A stretch of DNA of 64,000 nt from Echiichthys vipera. Lineage: Eukaryota; Chordata; Actinopteri; Perciformes; Trachinidae. Shown one piece after another: positions 52,249 through 64,000 of this stretch. Made by a program: the position numbers and the translations under genes. Positions within the stretch are counted from its first letter, which is position 1. Each line of letters starts with the position of its first letter. Location of the stretch: the NCBI GenBank assembly GCA_963691815.1, contig OY829657.1:15818712-15882711 (forward strand), given 5' to 3'. The notes below the pieces were generated by a model. The model was not told the DNA's origin, searched no databases, and worked only from the letters and a program-made list of their open reading frames with translations.

Positions 52249-52308
52249 TTGTGTGTGTGTGTGTGTGTGTTTGTTTGTGTGTTTGTGTGTGTGTGTATGT
52301 GTGTGTGC
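52249..52308. repeat. (TG)n, interrupted
   Basis: TG run with TTTG and TATG interruptions. Confidence 0.92.
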
Positions 52309-54139
52309 GCAAGAGAGACAAGGGCATTCTCCCACTTCGATTTCCTTAAGGCTCAGAGGATTTTTTTTCACATCCTGTCTCAATTAGTTACTCACGCTGT
52401 CACTCTGTCTGTCACATGCTGGTGTGTCACAGTGAAACAACTGTGGAGTGGGCCGCCTGAGATGAACAAACAACAAGTCTGAGCACGAGCGTTCAGCAAG
52501 AGAGCGTGGGTCACACTGTTGCCTAAGGCCACCATATTCCTTTCCTACTCAAAGGTTCAATTTTCAGAAAGCTACTTAGGTATTATTCTAATCCCTACCC
52601 AACTTCCCCCCCAAGGCCAAACACTCAGGTTACCACTTTGGACACTTGATCAGGCATAGTGCTAAAGTTTGAAGCCGCGGTTTAGTTTGTTACAACACTG
52701 TGTGTGGCATAAGAAGACAACAATGGCAGGTTTGAGGTGTTCAATACCTACCTGTCTTCTACCGACTCTACTGTCAAACTAAGTGATGATATGGAGCCGT
52801 CAATTGATAGGAGAAGGCTGTAATGCCTGTCTTTATCTGAGTCGATGCCAACTTATTAATTAAACATCATCTCTTAATTTGCTATAACAACACATTAGCA
52901 TGACAAAATCAATGGCTTTGATTTGGTATTCATGTATTTCTCTGAGCATATTTGCTGATCTCTAGGGCCTGTGCATGCTCTGAGGTGGTGTTTCCTGAGG
53001 CTGCTGCAGATGGGGGGTGAGGTGGAGGTCATGGTGAGGACTGTTGGGAGTTGTGGGGACGTCCGCCTCTATGGGATGTATTTCTCTTGTACAGTTTTGT
53101 TGTCTAAATGATTTACAAACTTAATTGGCATTCCCGAGGGAAGGCTGCCAGCTGTCTGCCTGATGGCGAGGGTTCCTAATTTGGTGCATTGCGAATCCTA
53201 GCTGCCGGGGTAGCTAGCGGAGCGGAGCAGGGCGCACATCACGCACATGGCCCGATCGAGCCTAGAGTTTGTTTGTTTTTCCCTCGTTTGTTCGGCAACA
53301 GACATCGCTTCATCAGGAGAGAGTGTAACAGCTGCTATCTAACAAGCAGAGTGCAGAGAAAGTGCTGGGCCGTGATGCTGGGGTGAGGTTTTAGGAGAGA
53401 GCTGGCTGACCACTGGTGGAGCTGACAACACAGGCAATCATGGCCTTGTACATTATCAATTCTGCTTTGTAGATACCAACGGAATTCATCCTAGAGATTT
53501 TTTTCCCCCTTTCAAGTCTCACTTAAAGTAGGATTTAAAAGTTACTGACAATGCTTCGACAAGGTTTCTGAACTTTCACTTTCTCTCCACAGCACATACT
53601 GTATACCTAAACTGCTTTTTACCTTTCACTTAGTGACTCTCAGCTAGGTAAGTCCTCTCCTCAACTCCAGCCAACCCTTTAAATTTAACTCTGATGCCAC
53701 CGAGGGATTTCAAAGGTCAAGATACCAATTTAAAAAGTCAAACTAAGCTTGATTTCTGCTTTAAGCACTAATTCATATAATAAAGTGGAATAAAGAGCTG
53801 AAAGTATTAAGGGTTTAGTTAGGAATGGTAGAGATAGGAAACTGCTTACACTAGAGTACACTTTAAACAAAGACTTTTATTTACAAAGATGTAGTTGCAA
53901 AGACAAAAACACAAAGTTCATATACTTTAAGTACTATGTATATTCTAGTTCCAGTAGGCTGTAACTCAGGGGTGCTCAGAGTTTTGATGATTGAGGGCCA
54001 CACAGGAAAAATGCACTGAAATCTAACTTTAGCTAACAGCACTAGCATTGATGACAGGATGTGATTCAGGTGAAACTGTCACGGTGCCTCTAGTTTCCAT
54101 GCAACCAATAGCTATATATAAGTTGTCAAGTTCAGTTCC

Positions 54140-54440
54140 TGAAAGGGATATTTTGGGTATTTTAAAGTGGGGCTATATGAAGTATATAGATAGTCAGTGG
54201 ATTACCTTCTGTAGATGACGGTCGGCACACCCCGTAGTTTGGAAAAGCAGGCAGTAAAAATATATTTTATCCACCTAAAAAGCCTCACTTAAGATAATCT
54301 ATATCAGTTTATATGCATGCTATATATAAAATATTTTTACTGCTTTACCTTGCCGTGACATAGTCCTTTCCTTTGGGACCACTTTTTCTCATCCATAGCA
54401 CTGCTGCAAACTCACTGCCATCTACTGAAGGTAATACATT
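54140..54440. mobile_element. Teleost interspersed repeat remnant
   Basis: Phrases such as AGATGACGGTCGGCACACCC, TTTTATCCACCTAAAAAGCC and TTTACTGCT are recognisable from a repeat family frequent in fish genomes. No coding frame. Recognition is from memory. Confidence 0.5.
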
Positions 54441-54449
54441 GACTATCGA

Positions 54450-54840
54450 TAAATACCTCATACAACCCACTTCAGAATACAACAAATATCCATTTAACTT
54501 AAGTAAAGTAGCAATAGTCTGATATAAAATGCTACATTACATGGAAAAGTCTAAATTTGAGTGAAAAGTTTGAAAGTTCTATCAGCAAAAGTCGCCAGAG
54601 GATAGTACTTTTTATGCAGATTGGTCCCTATCAATGTTTTATCATTCTATCAGTGAATCATAATTATGTGTAAGCAATGATTTAATATGTTTTTTAAATC
54701 TAATTCTAGTAAAGTAAATATACATATAAGTGTCAAATGTAGTGGAGGATACAGAACAATATATTTCCATCAAAAATGTACAGAAGTGCAAGTATTAAGA
54801 AGCTTAGAATTTGAATGTTGAATTAAAGTACCAATTGCAC
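54450..54840. mobile_element. Teleost interspersed repeat remnant (same family as 48870-49020)
   Basis: TACTTTTTATGCAGATTGGT, ATTATGTGTAAGCA and AAATGTAGTGGAGGATACAG follow the order of the common fish repeat whose other end is seen near 48870-49020. It lies directly against the repeat at 54140-54440. Confidence 0.52.
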
Positions 54841-56548
54841 ATATTGTTGTACATCAAGTGAAGATACCACACACTATAACATGACAGCATCTTTGGAAGT
54901 CACATACTCTATCTCAACTGGAATGATGATAACTGATTTCCAAACAGTGCTGCTGGTGGCGTTAGATCCATTCAGATTTCCAAACTTTACACATACTTAT
55001 TCAGCCATTGCCTGCCTCCAGCTTTGCTATCAGAGGTGAGCTCTGCTACAGTGACCTGTATGGCTGGGTGAGCTGGGGCTTGCAGAGGCCAACCCTGCCA
55101 GTGAGCTCAGTCTATCAGACATGTTGACTCTGCGCACATTACCACCAATGCATGCCGCTGCATAGTCACATAGGATAATTGGCCTGCAGTGGCGGCACGG
55201 CAGCGGTAAATGTAAAAGTTGCTGGTTTTTCAAGGGTAAACAGAACTTGTCTCCCTGATAAGGTGGTAACTGCTGAGTGATTTATGAACATGCTCTGGGG
55301 GAGAGGGTCCATATTCATGACGGGTTGGCCGCACTGAAATCCGCACTATTTCTCTTGTTGCATCTACTTTGTTTTGTTATGTTTATTACAATACCAGATA
55401 TAATCCATGTGAAGAATAGCTTACAGAGGCATTAGATGCTGTAAATGTGCTCCTGTGGTGCCCAGGAGTGCTGAAATACCAAAGCTCTCTATTTGGGAGT
55501 AATATGCACCGTCTGACTTTGAATAAATATCCCACCCGAGATGCTTTTCCCTTCAATGTCCCTTCAAGAATCTCCAACTGTCCAGGTAAACAGAATCAAA
55601 GACTGGTCAAGTGTCCTCTTATGCCAGTAAGAGATGACTAACAGCTGCAACCTCTTTACTATAGATCGGCTACTCTGCAAAGATCTTGGCTCAAGGCCCA
55701 TCATTTTTTTTCTAACAAGAGGCCGGATGTAGAGGATGTAGAGGATCAAGAGATCTAAAGCTTAGTAAGAACACTGCATTCATGGTGCATGTGGCTGGTG
55801 GCCGGGACTGGAGTGAACATATGCTGAGGTCTTTATTGGCCTTCTAGAGGAGATTGGAGGGACAATCAATTAGCCATGAAGCTGTGGGTCCCCAGGGGCT
55901 CTTGGGATATCCAAATAACTTGACCAACACACACCAAGATGCTAATTGACTGGGCTTGACTTTATGGGCAAATGCCATTGGCTGAATACAACCAATTTAC
56001 TGATTTCTTGATGTTATTAAAGGATGAATCATGTATTGACAGGAACAGGTGGATGGGTGGAAGTCCATAGGTGTCTTAACCTGGGTGGTACAGGCAAATC
56101 AGGTGTTAGTGTAGCTGCTTGTGACTTTAATTGGCCCTGTAATAGTCTAATTGATGAGTGTTGTGTGCAGGACAGGGAGGGGGCAAAGGGTTTCAGTGCA
56201 CCCCTGGCTGCGGTGCAGACTTGAGAGGAGCATGCAGGGGCACTGCTGATTATTCAACATGTTTCTCTAATCCCAGCCCTTGTGGTAGGAACCTGTGAAA
56301 GAGCCTGGTCTTTGTGCCGGGGGGCTAATCGTGTTTTGGAAACGCCGATCGAGGCTAATCTTCTGGCCTGCCTCTAATGTGGTGCCGCTGATATCCTCTG
56401 CTGCGATAAATTAAGCTACTTATTAATCTAATTATGGCACATTCATCCCCACAAACTTTCATGTGACTTGGAAAGCCCCCTTCACCATTAACTCCCACAC
56501 CACTCCATCCTCCCCATCTCCAAACCCAAATCTTGAGACTGACTCCCC

Positions 56549-56551
56549 CCC

Positions 56552-56591
<40 letters not shown>

Positions 56592-56596
56592 TCTCT
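56549..56596. repeat. (CT)n with CTGTCT units
   Basis: Pyrimidine dinucleotide and hexamer repeat. Confidence 0.93.
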
Positions 56597-56839
56597 CACT
56601 GCCTGGCCCTGGCCAGCCCAATTAGGAGCCCTCAGGATCTTGCCTCTAACAAGCCTCTAGGCTCCAGTCAACCTCTCCACACAGACTGGGGTCAGTCTTA
56701 CCCTCCGCCTCCTTCCCCCTGCTAAGTCTGCACCTGCTTTAATTCTGTCTTTCATTAATCATTTTGGGTTTACCCCACTTTGGAGGGCAGTCTCAAGAGT
56801 TTTCTTTTGTATTTTTACTCATCATCACAGTTCAGTATC

Positions 56840-56840
<1 letters not shown>

Positions 56841-56893
<53 letters not shown>
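56841..56893. repeat. (AT)n microsatellite
   Basis: About 26 uninterrupted AT units. Confidence 0.96.
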
Positions 56894-56895
<2 letters not shown>

Positions 56896-57659
56896 AACCA
56901 TAGCTTCTTCACTAAACATCCAGCCATGTGGTCCATCCAATCATCCATGTTGGCTGTACTTTGAACCCCCTTGACTTGTCCTAAAAGCAACTTCTTAATG
57001 GCCTCCCTTCCTGTGAGAGCAAATAAGGCCTCTTTCTAACCTGCTTTAGGCCTTGTGATGCCTTAACTCTCTGCTGCACATACTTCTGCTCTCAGCTTTG
57101 GGGTGATGTTGCACCCGCTGCATTTCACAGGGTGCCATGGCTCTGTTAGGTGAGAATCGTGAGGTGGGGAAGTGAGAGCAGGATGACAGGACTTTTCCCT
57201 CCATGGACAGTGACCCTGAAGGGAGATGAAAGAAGTTCACGTCTGCACTTTAGCAGCTCAAACTGGGCTGCAGTCATCCGTGAAGGCTCTCTTACCCATC
57301 CACCCCCGCTGTGTCTCTTCTGCACCTCACCCTCACCCCTCTTTCTTTGATTTCAGGTGAGGTGGAGGAGAGTGCCAGCATTCCCTGGTGTATCAACTCC
57401 TCTTTCTCTTTGGCCCCTCCTCATCTCTCTCATTACTCTTCTTTCTTTCTCCTGGGGGCCAGTGGGAAACGTTTCTATTGTCAGTATTTAACTTGCAACA
57501 GCAGCACTGACTTTGTTGTCACAGAGAGCTTTGTGAACTTCCTCTTTGTTGCAGCAGAAAGACCGATCGTTCATTCCATTCAAATATAAGTCTACCTTGT
57601 TTTATCTTTTCTCAGAATTCTCTTTATCTGATTCTGTGTCACACACTGCACCTCTTTTA

Positions 57660-57835
57660 TTGCTGCTACAACATAACCCTGTTCATTTTCTTTAAAAAGG
57701 TTTCAATTCTTTTTAATTTGCATTTTAATGTTTTCATGCTGTTTTTCTTTTCTTTTTCGTTTTTTATGGTTTAATGCATTACGTAACGCACTTTGAATTG
57801 CTTTTGTGTATGAAATGTGCTATACAGATAAACTC
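57660..57835 (+). mobile_element. 3' tail of a LINE/SINE-type retroelement
   Basis: ACGCACTTTGAATTGCTTTT then ATGAAATGTGCTATACAGAT at about 57786-57829 is close to the conserved 3' tail of fish L2-like retroelements and SINEs that borrow it. The 5' limit is not clear. Confidence 0.5.
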
Positions 57836-57949
57836 CTCTCTTACCTACCATAACACATCTTCCACAGGTATAATCTGTGTGTCATTAACCTTCTAGTTTT
57901 CCCTTACTCAAGTGATGATGTGGATGCGTTCTTTACTCAAAGCCAAGTG

Positions 57950-58170
57950 GAGGGGCGAGACAACAGGAAGGCGCTCGCTGTCATTTGTTCTTAGAAACAA
58001 AGGTTCTGTGCTGCTATCAAACTCCCATTAGATATGGAGAATTGAGTGTGCGGTCTGCACCACGTACCAAACAGCGAGGTGATAACACAACGCAGAGGCA
58101 GGCCAGGATGCTAATTGCATGCCGAATATTTATAGTCCAGACAATTAGCTGTTGCCTTTTATATGCAAAA
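57950..58170. promoter_or_regulatory. Enhancer-like block with SOX palindrome and POU/homeodomain motifs
   Basis: It contains TTTGTTCTTAGAAACAAA (57984-58001), an inverted pair of SOX-type cores, then GCTAATTGCATGCC and TATATGCAAAATAA, which resemble homeodomain/POU sites. Repeat-free and of mixed composition. Confidence 0.38.
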
Positions 58171-58200
58171 TAACAACAGCAGCAGTGGCAACAGAGAGAG

Positions 58201-58229
58201 AGAGGGGTGGGGGGGTGGGGGGGGGGGGT
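58201..58229. repeat. G-rich tract
   Basis: GA-rich then G-runs broken by single T; quadruplex-prone. Confidence 0.9.
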
Positions 58230-60235
58230 AAGTAATTAAGATGCTCAAAACAGGACAGGGACATGCAGGCTGTTGTGCTCTGATTTGTTGCTAACAAACA
58301 CAATAATTAGCCTGTTATTGTGGGATAATGAAGTTGCCAGTGTCCTTTTCGCTCTGCCAAGTGCCATCCTGTACAAGGACATTCCCACCACTGCTGCTGT
58401 TACTGTGGACAGGGCCCTGAGGACGAGGGTGTTGAAAAGTTCGGAGGTCACAAGGTGTGTCATAGAGCGATAGGGGGCTTTTGTTGGGGAATAGGAATCA
58501 CATATGGTTTTACAGACTTACTACTCGTATCTTATGATGCCGTTGGAGCAGTGGTTCTTGAAAAGTAAACGCAATCAACAGTTACTGACATAGCCTGTAT
58601 TACACCACTAATCTAGAAGACTGTCCTCATGACAACAAATTAATAAGAACAATAAATGTTCTACTTTTCAGGCAGTCATAACAGCTCCAAATCAGGGCTG
58701 GACGTGACAACAGTAGTCATATTGTAGCTCTCACCTAATATGTGTCAGTGTGTGCACCTTTTTTGCACATATGGCTGTGTACGTCTCTGACCGCAGGTTC
58801 ATTGAATCAACAATGCTGTCTGGCAGGATTAGGTGCAGCTAGAGCTGATTTGATATTTGTGGCTGATAGTGCTTGTAAGTATGCTTTTGTTCCCTTCCAT
58901 TGTGGCTGAGATTAAGGCGAACCTCCTCTTCATCATCCTGCTTCTGTGTAGTAATAACCTAGATAAAGCTACTCTTTGATTGAATCGTTTCTGCCCGCGT
59001 TCACGACCTGCTCTAGCTCACCCTGTCAGCTGTCACTCGTGCATCAGAAGCTTTGTTTCTACTCTTTCTTTCCCTTCATAACTCTGTCACTGTGTCATTC
59101 ATCTCTGTTTTTATTTTCTCACTTTTTATCTATAATACCTGTCAGTCACAATGCTAGACGCTAATGAGAATGTTTGTCTGTGTTGAATTTTCGCTAATGA
59201 TGACTTGAATATGTTTGAATATTGTTGGTAAATATAAACTCAGAGGAAAGAACTTTCCCCCGAACTTTTAATAATTACATCAAGTCTTGGATAGGTTTGT
59301 TTGGTTCCTCTTTGGATCCACGGATGATGTATGAAACACCAACTCATTTGAGCAGTTTTACTCAAAACTCTATTAAAGCAGGATTTTTTGTAATGTTGGG
59401 GGCTGAGTGTAGGTACAGTGTTGCGTAGGAGACTTCAGCTGCGTTTGGTGGGAGTTGACGGACTTAATGACGATCCTTCAGGAGGTGTTGTGGGTCGTAT
59501 TCAGTGCGACGTTTGTATTGATAGGTGCCACCTTCATAATGATATTCCCACACTTACACACTCATATTCAAATTAGGTGGCCAGGAAATGGTGCTGCATG
59601 TCTTTTAGATTTCGGGGGACATTTGACATCTGCGTTGGACTTTTCTATGAATACTAACTCTGAATTATGACACCTAATTACATCATGCCTTGAAAATGTT
59701 ATGTAAAAAAAGGGATTTCCATGTGACCAGATGATGTACCAATCCTCCTATGAATGTGAGATATGGGATTCCCATAATCTTGAGCAAATCAAAAAACAAT
59801 TCTGTAAACATTTTTAATTAATGTGGGTTATACATGCCACAATGTTGGACATATGAATGCACAGATATTTCAGGTTAACCTTTGACTCAGTGATATGATC
59901 CTTTAGGATTGGCATGATGACATTTATGAATAACCCTCAGTATATTAGCTACAGTTTGCCTAACACTGATTTGGTTTTAAAAACATATTTTGTGTTGTGC
60001 ACATAATTCATTTATCTTGCCATTTTCAAAAAAAGAAATATTTAAGTGATTGTATGCCAAGGCCATGTACTAGTCTGTCCTTGCTTTCATGAGGATAGAA
60101 ACAGATGTGTTATAATATCCTGTCCTATGATATCATAGAATTCATCCAGCCACTGTTATAAAATGTATTAAGTTATTCGATTAACCAAGAGTTAACCAAT
60201 CGCTATCTTTGTAAATAATAATAATGGCTATTTTT

Positions 60236-60510
60236 AAAGGTCCCTTATGGTAGTGACGTACCCATGAGGTGCTACGTAAATACTGGGAAAGTATCTCAAT
60301 GCTCAATCCATGGGGAAATGCACAAAGCCTGTTTTTATAAACTGTGCCTTTAAACAAGCCGTAAGGGCTTCTGTACGGTTGTGATGTCACAGCTATACTA
60401 TACCTAGGTAGAAAGTGCAGCTACAGTGCCGTTACAGCCATTCCCCAACTGAAAAGATGGTGCAGAGCGTGCAGAAGCGGACAACCCTGAAATGCTGACC
60501 AGTGGGGGGG
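60236..60510. mobile_element. Truncated MITE, other half of the 50768 family
   Basis: It begins TTTTTAAAGGTCCCTTATGG. The interior has CTCAATGCTCAATCCATGGG, AAACAAGCCGTAAGGGCTTC and CTGAAATGCTGACCAG. It breaks off at a G run. The TTTAAAGGTCCC end is shared with the 50768 element, but the interior is the opposite half of the family. Confidence 0.6.
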
Positions 60511-60873
60511 GTGCTCCCCTTTGAAGTAGCTATTGAATATTTGCAAAAGTGCTCATTTGTATATTAATTTACCTTAAGTAGATATCTTTCTTCATTTACC
60601 TTCTTTCATCTTCTTTATTTTTTTTTAATGTCCATAAATAACCTTCATGGTTGCAAAACCAACACTTAAATCTCACCTGACCAGGTGGATGTCCTGCACT
60701 ATGGTTTGTTGTGTACATTCAGTGTTTGTGCAGTTATGACCTGCTGGCACCATCTCTCTCTCACACACACTCAGTTACATTCATGGTCACAAACACATCC
60801 TTCCTGTTTGCTTCCCCATTGAGGATTGTCACATGACAAAAGACGTCCAAAGTCATTTATATGATTGTATATC

Positions 60874-61053
<180 letters not shown>

Positions 61054-62488
61054 TCTCTACAGGTATTTCTACTCGGCTGCTGTTATTAGAATGCAGCAAA
61101 TGCTCTCTATTGATGCATGTCAGAGCCTCATTCTTTCATCTCCAACATTTAATTTACCGTCCTGTTGTGCCACTAATCCTGTGTCGTGCCATTTCCTCCG
61201 CTCCTCAGATTGCTCTCTCAAAGCCCCCTCTCCGCCAGATAAAGAGGAAGGTAATCGCCATTGTCTGGCTACAGATACACCAGTGCCACCCCCTCCCCCC
61301 TCCCCCCACTCTCCTTCTCTCCACAGCCCCAAATTAAAGGGCCGTCCTGCCCTCGCGCCCCCTTAATCACTGGCCTCGTCTCTCTGTGCGAGTGGACCCC
61401 AGGGCTGCTGCACTTTCATCCACAAATAGGCTTTCAGTGAGAACCACCCAGGGCTGGGCTCCTCGCAGGAGATCCCCACACACTCCTCAGCTCTGCTCTC
61501 CTCTGCTCTGTCTTTCCTGCAGCAGTCTCACTTCCAACCGCACACACTTGCTCTTCCTCAGGCACCCCTCTAGTGATTGGACATGAAGAGTATTCTACTT
61601 TCACTTGTATTGCACCCTGATGAATTGAGTCTTTCTCTCTCCTCAGGAGGTCTGAACCACAAGTATCTTAAAGAACTTCAAAGTGAGAGTGCACAGAGTC
61701 ATTTCAGCTGTTTCAACTGCGAGCTGAGCCATTAACACCTTCCACTTTGTTCCTGCTATACCCCTGCTAGACATACTTAAATATTGAAATGATACTTAAA
61801 GTATTTAATGTTCAGTGTTACTCAATAGCATGCATTTCTAATATGTCTCACTTACCGACATTTATGTAATTATGGAGACAGTGTGTGCATCATTCATTAA
61901 CATAAAGACATTTCTAGAAAAGTGTGTACTCATATCTGTTTAGGGTGAACTGATGATGTGGCAAAAAGCATTCAAACCCCACAGATTATCGCTAACAGCT
62001 ACTTGGATAATTGACTGAATGATTCTGCCTGATGCTCACAATCATGAAGTTGGAGCAGCAGTAAAAATATAATTGATTGGCAACACAGCGTGGGGTTGTT
62101 AGGGTCAGCGCCCTGCCCTCGAATACGCAGAACCACTCAATAGCGTTTAACTAATTTCTGTTAATTGTGGCTCTTACTTCCCTCGGCTGAATTGACATAA
62201 CGCCGGAGGGCTCAGCCAAATCATCACCATTATGACATTAGCAAGGGCTTATCCAGCGCTAAGAGCTTGAGCTGATACTAACACTAAGGAGTTTAGGATG
62301 CTAAGATGAGACCCAGCAATTGCAGTAGCTGCCGTAAGACTGATGGACAACAATGAAAGTTTACAATAAGGATCAAAAATCCTTGCAGGGTTAAGGGAAC
62401 TATCCAATTAAGAAAGCGTGCCTTTCAATGCATTCACTCAAAGTTGGACCCTCACAAGCAAGGCAAGAGATGCTGTTAATGCAGAAAA

Positions 62489-62507
62489 CCCCCCCCCCCC
62501 CCCCCCC
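62489..62507. repeat. Poly-C run (19)
   Basis: Homopolymer C. Confidence 0.92.
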
Positions 62508-62749
62508 ATATACTAATAACAAGCCGTTTAGCTTGAGCGACTGCTGCCATGTGCAAAGGAACGACTGCTCTTTGCTACATAGTTAGCCTCTCTGCCCTGG
62601 ACTTATTAAGACTCCTGTAAGAGGGATTCTCCTCTTTTACTTGGGTGAAGAGGCTGTTTAATACACACACACACAGCAAATTAGTCAGGAGCTAGCATTG
62701 TGCTTTCACGAAACAAGGATTGGGGGCTGCAGCCAAGGTTTTTAGGGCT

Positions 62750-62759
62750 GTGTGTGTGT

Positions 62760-62790
<31 letters not shown>

Positions 62791-62797
62791 GGGGGGG
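62750..62797. repeat. (TG)n followed by poly-G (24)
   Basis: TG run passing into 24 G. The length is uncertain in any assembly. Confidence 0.93.
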
Positions 62798-63369
62798 TGA
62801 TTGCTTGTGATGTATCACAGTTGTAATCCTTGGACAAGAGATTGTGGGTTCCCTTTAGCAAGCAGAGGGGCTCTGCCTGGGAAAAGGCACTGGGCTTAAT
62901 TAGACTTGTCTGGGGGAAAAGACAGGCTTTAGGTGTAGCTAATTAAGATCATAGCTGTGGCTGAAATGGCTTAAACTGTACCGCAATGCCAGTCAGGTCC
63001 CAGAGGAACAGAACAATGCCAGCGAGACGGCATCTTTCTGCAGCCCCATGAATGCACATATTGGCGATTAGGGTGAAGGCACTTTTAAAGGAGGGTGTTA
63101 GGGAGGCATAGTGCACGTCTGCGTACATTCTTTACATTAATGGAAGTTAACTAAGCATGAAGGAGAACTGCTCCCATCGTGCTGGTATAATGACATTTCA
63201 CGTAAAGCCAATGTCAATGACACGTTTGAAACTGATTAATTGAGCACATGGTACCCTACTGCTTATTCAAATTTTTATGTAAATAAGGCAAAAAATAACA
63301 GTCATTGCAATTCAGTCTACAGTAGGTCAATCGCCAAATCTCTGTCAGTCTGTCTGTTAGCGCCAGGGC

Positions 63370-63800
63370 CTGTATGTGCCAGAGACACTTGACAATAAGA
63401 GTGGAACTGAATCAAACCGGAGCGTTCTTGTGTCTTCTGGCGGGCAAAATGGTTGGAGGCCAAACAGCCGTTCCATAATCCTCACTATTGACAGGGCCTG
63501 CTCTGTTCTCCGCCTGATCTGTTTGGTCTGTCAAGTTAAGGGAGCCCCTCTAGTGCTTGTGGGAACCAAATCTATAAACAAACCCTCAACTGATCTCAGA
63601 GCCTTTCCTATGTATTGTCCTTTGCCTGCCATCGTCCCTGCTCCTTCAATGGGAATCATTATTTAATTGGGCCCTGCAACAAAATGGACAGTTTTTGTGT
63701 TCCTTATTGGAGAGTGGGGATTATATTCCAACCCACACGCCTTTTAGGTTTTGGCAGTATCTCTGTAATGAAGTTTGAGGCTCACTTGTGTGAGAATTGA
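63370..63800. promoter_or_regulatory. Enhancer-like, repeat-free block
   Basis: 430 bp of mixed composition with no simple repeat or transposon signature. One frame is open for 96 codons (63376-63666) but resembles no known protein, and no splice sites of quality flank it. Conserved non-coding DNA is the better reading. Confidence 0.3.
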
Positions 63801-64000
63801 GAATAGTGAGAATGTGCCTTAGACCAGAATAAAGGTATGAATGAATAGAGCAGGAGAGAAATACATAAAATATTTCCCCTGAGCTTTTTCGGTCCTTTCA
63901 TCCTTTCATGCATCTTTGTTAAGAGCAGACCTTTCTTGCTGAGACTTTGTTACATTTCAGTATTTCCTCTCTTGTTGATTTCAGCTAAGGGTAAAGGGGG

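Overview
This is a window of a teleost fish genome, probably a percomorph. The evidence is: spliced genes with compact GT-AG introns; a gene pair in the order and orientation known across bony vertebrates; very abundant (CA)n/(TG)n microsatellites; and degenerate fish-type MITE and SINE copies. The species cannot be named from the sequence.

Two protein-coding genes are supported. (1) TMEM260 (plus strand, 1307-10942): the last 13 coding exons, about 589 residues, of an ER multipass O-mannosyltransferase of the DUF2723 family. The first exons lie left of the window. The 3' UTR probably runs to a poly(A) signal at 12322. (2) otx2 (minus strand, coding span 34276-32265): all three coding exons, giving a complete 290-residue K50 homeodomain transcription factor. 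A non-coding 5' exon with an excellent donor lies at about 36394-36640, and a CCAAT-containing promoter is just beyond it. The two genes are convergent, as on human chromosome 14q22.

Layout: 1-12350 is TMEM260. 12350-31310 is a spacer of about 19 kb with no gene I can support; it holds MITE/SINE copies and several blocks that look like conserved non-coding elements. 31310-36900 is otx2. 36900-64000 is the upstream side of otx2, a gene-poor stretch with long microsatellites, several teleost transposon remnants (including a hAT-type MITE with a perfect 8-bp target duplication at 51441-51772) and more enhancer-like blocks.

The biology is that of a developmental regulatory block. otx2 is a head, eye and brain regulator. 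The surrounding non-coding DNA, including TMEM260 introns, is the kind of territory that holds its distant enhancers. TMEM260 is functionally unrelated and may be kept in place as a bystander. I found no convincing new multi-gene system. The most useful leads are a strong CTCF motif in a TMEM260 intron, paired OTX sites just 3' of otx2, SOX/POU-rich blocks upstream, and a weak candidate for a plus-strand transcript divergent from otx2.
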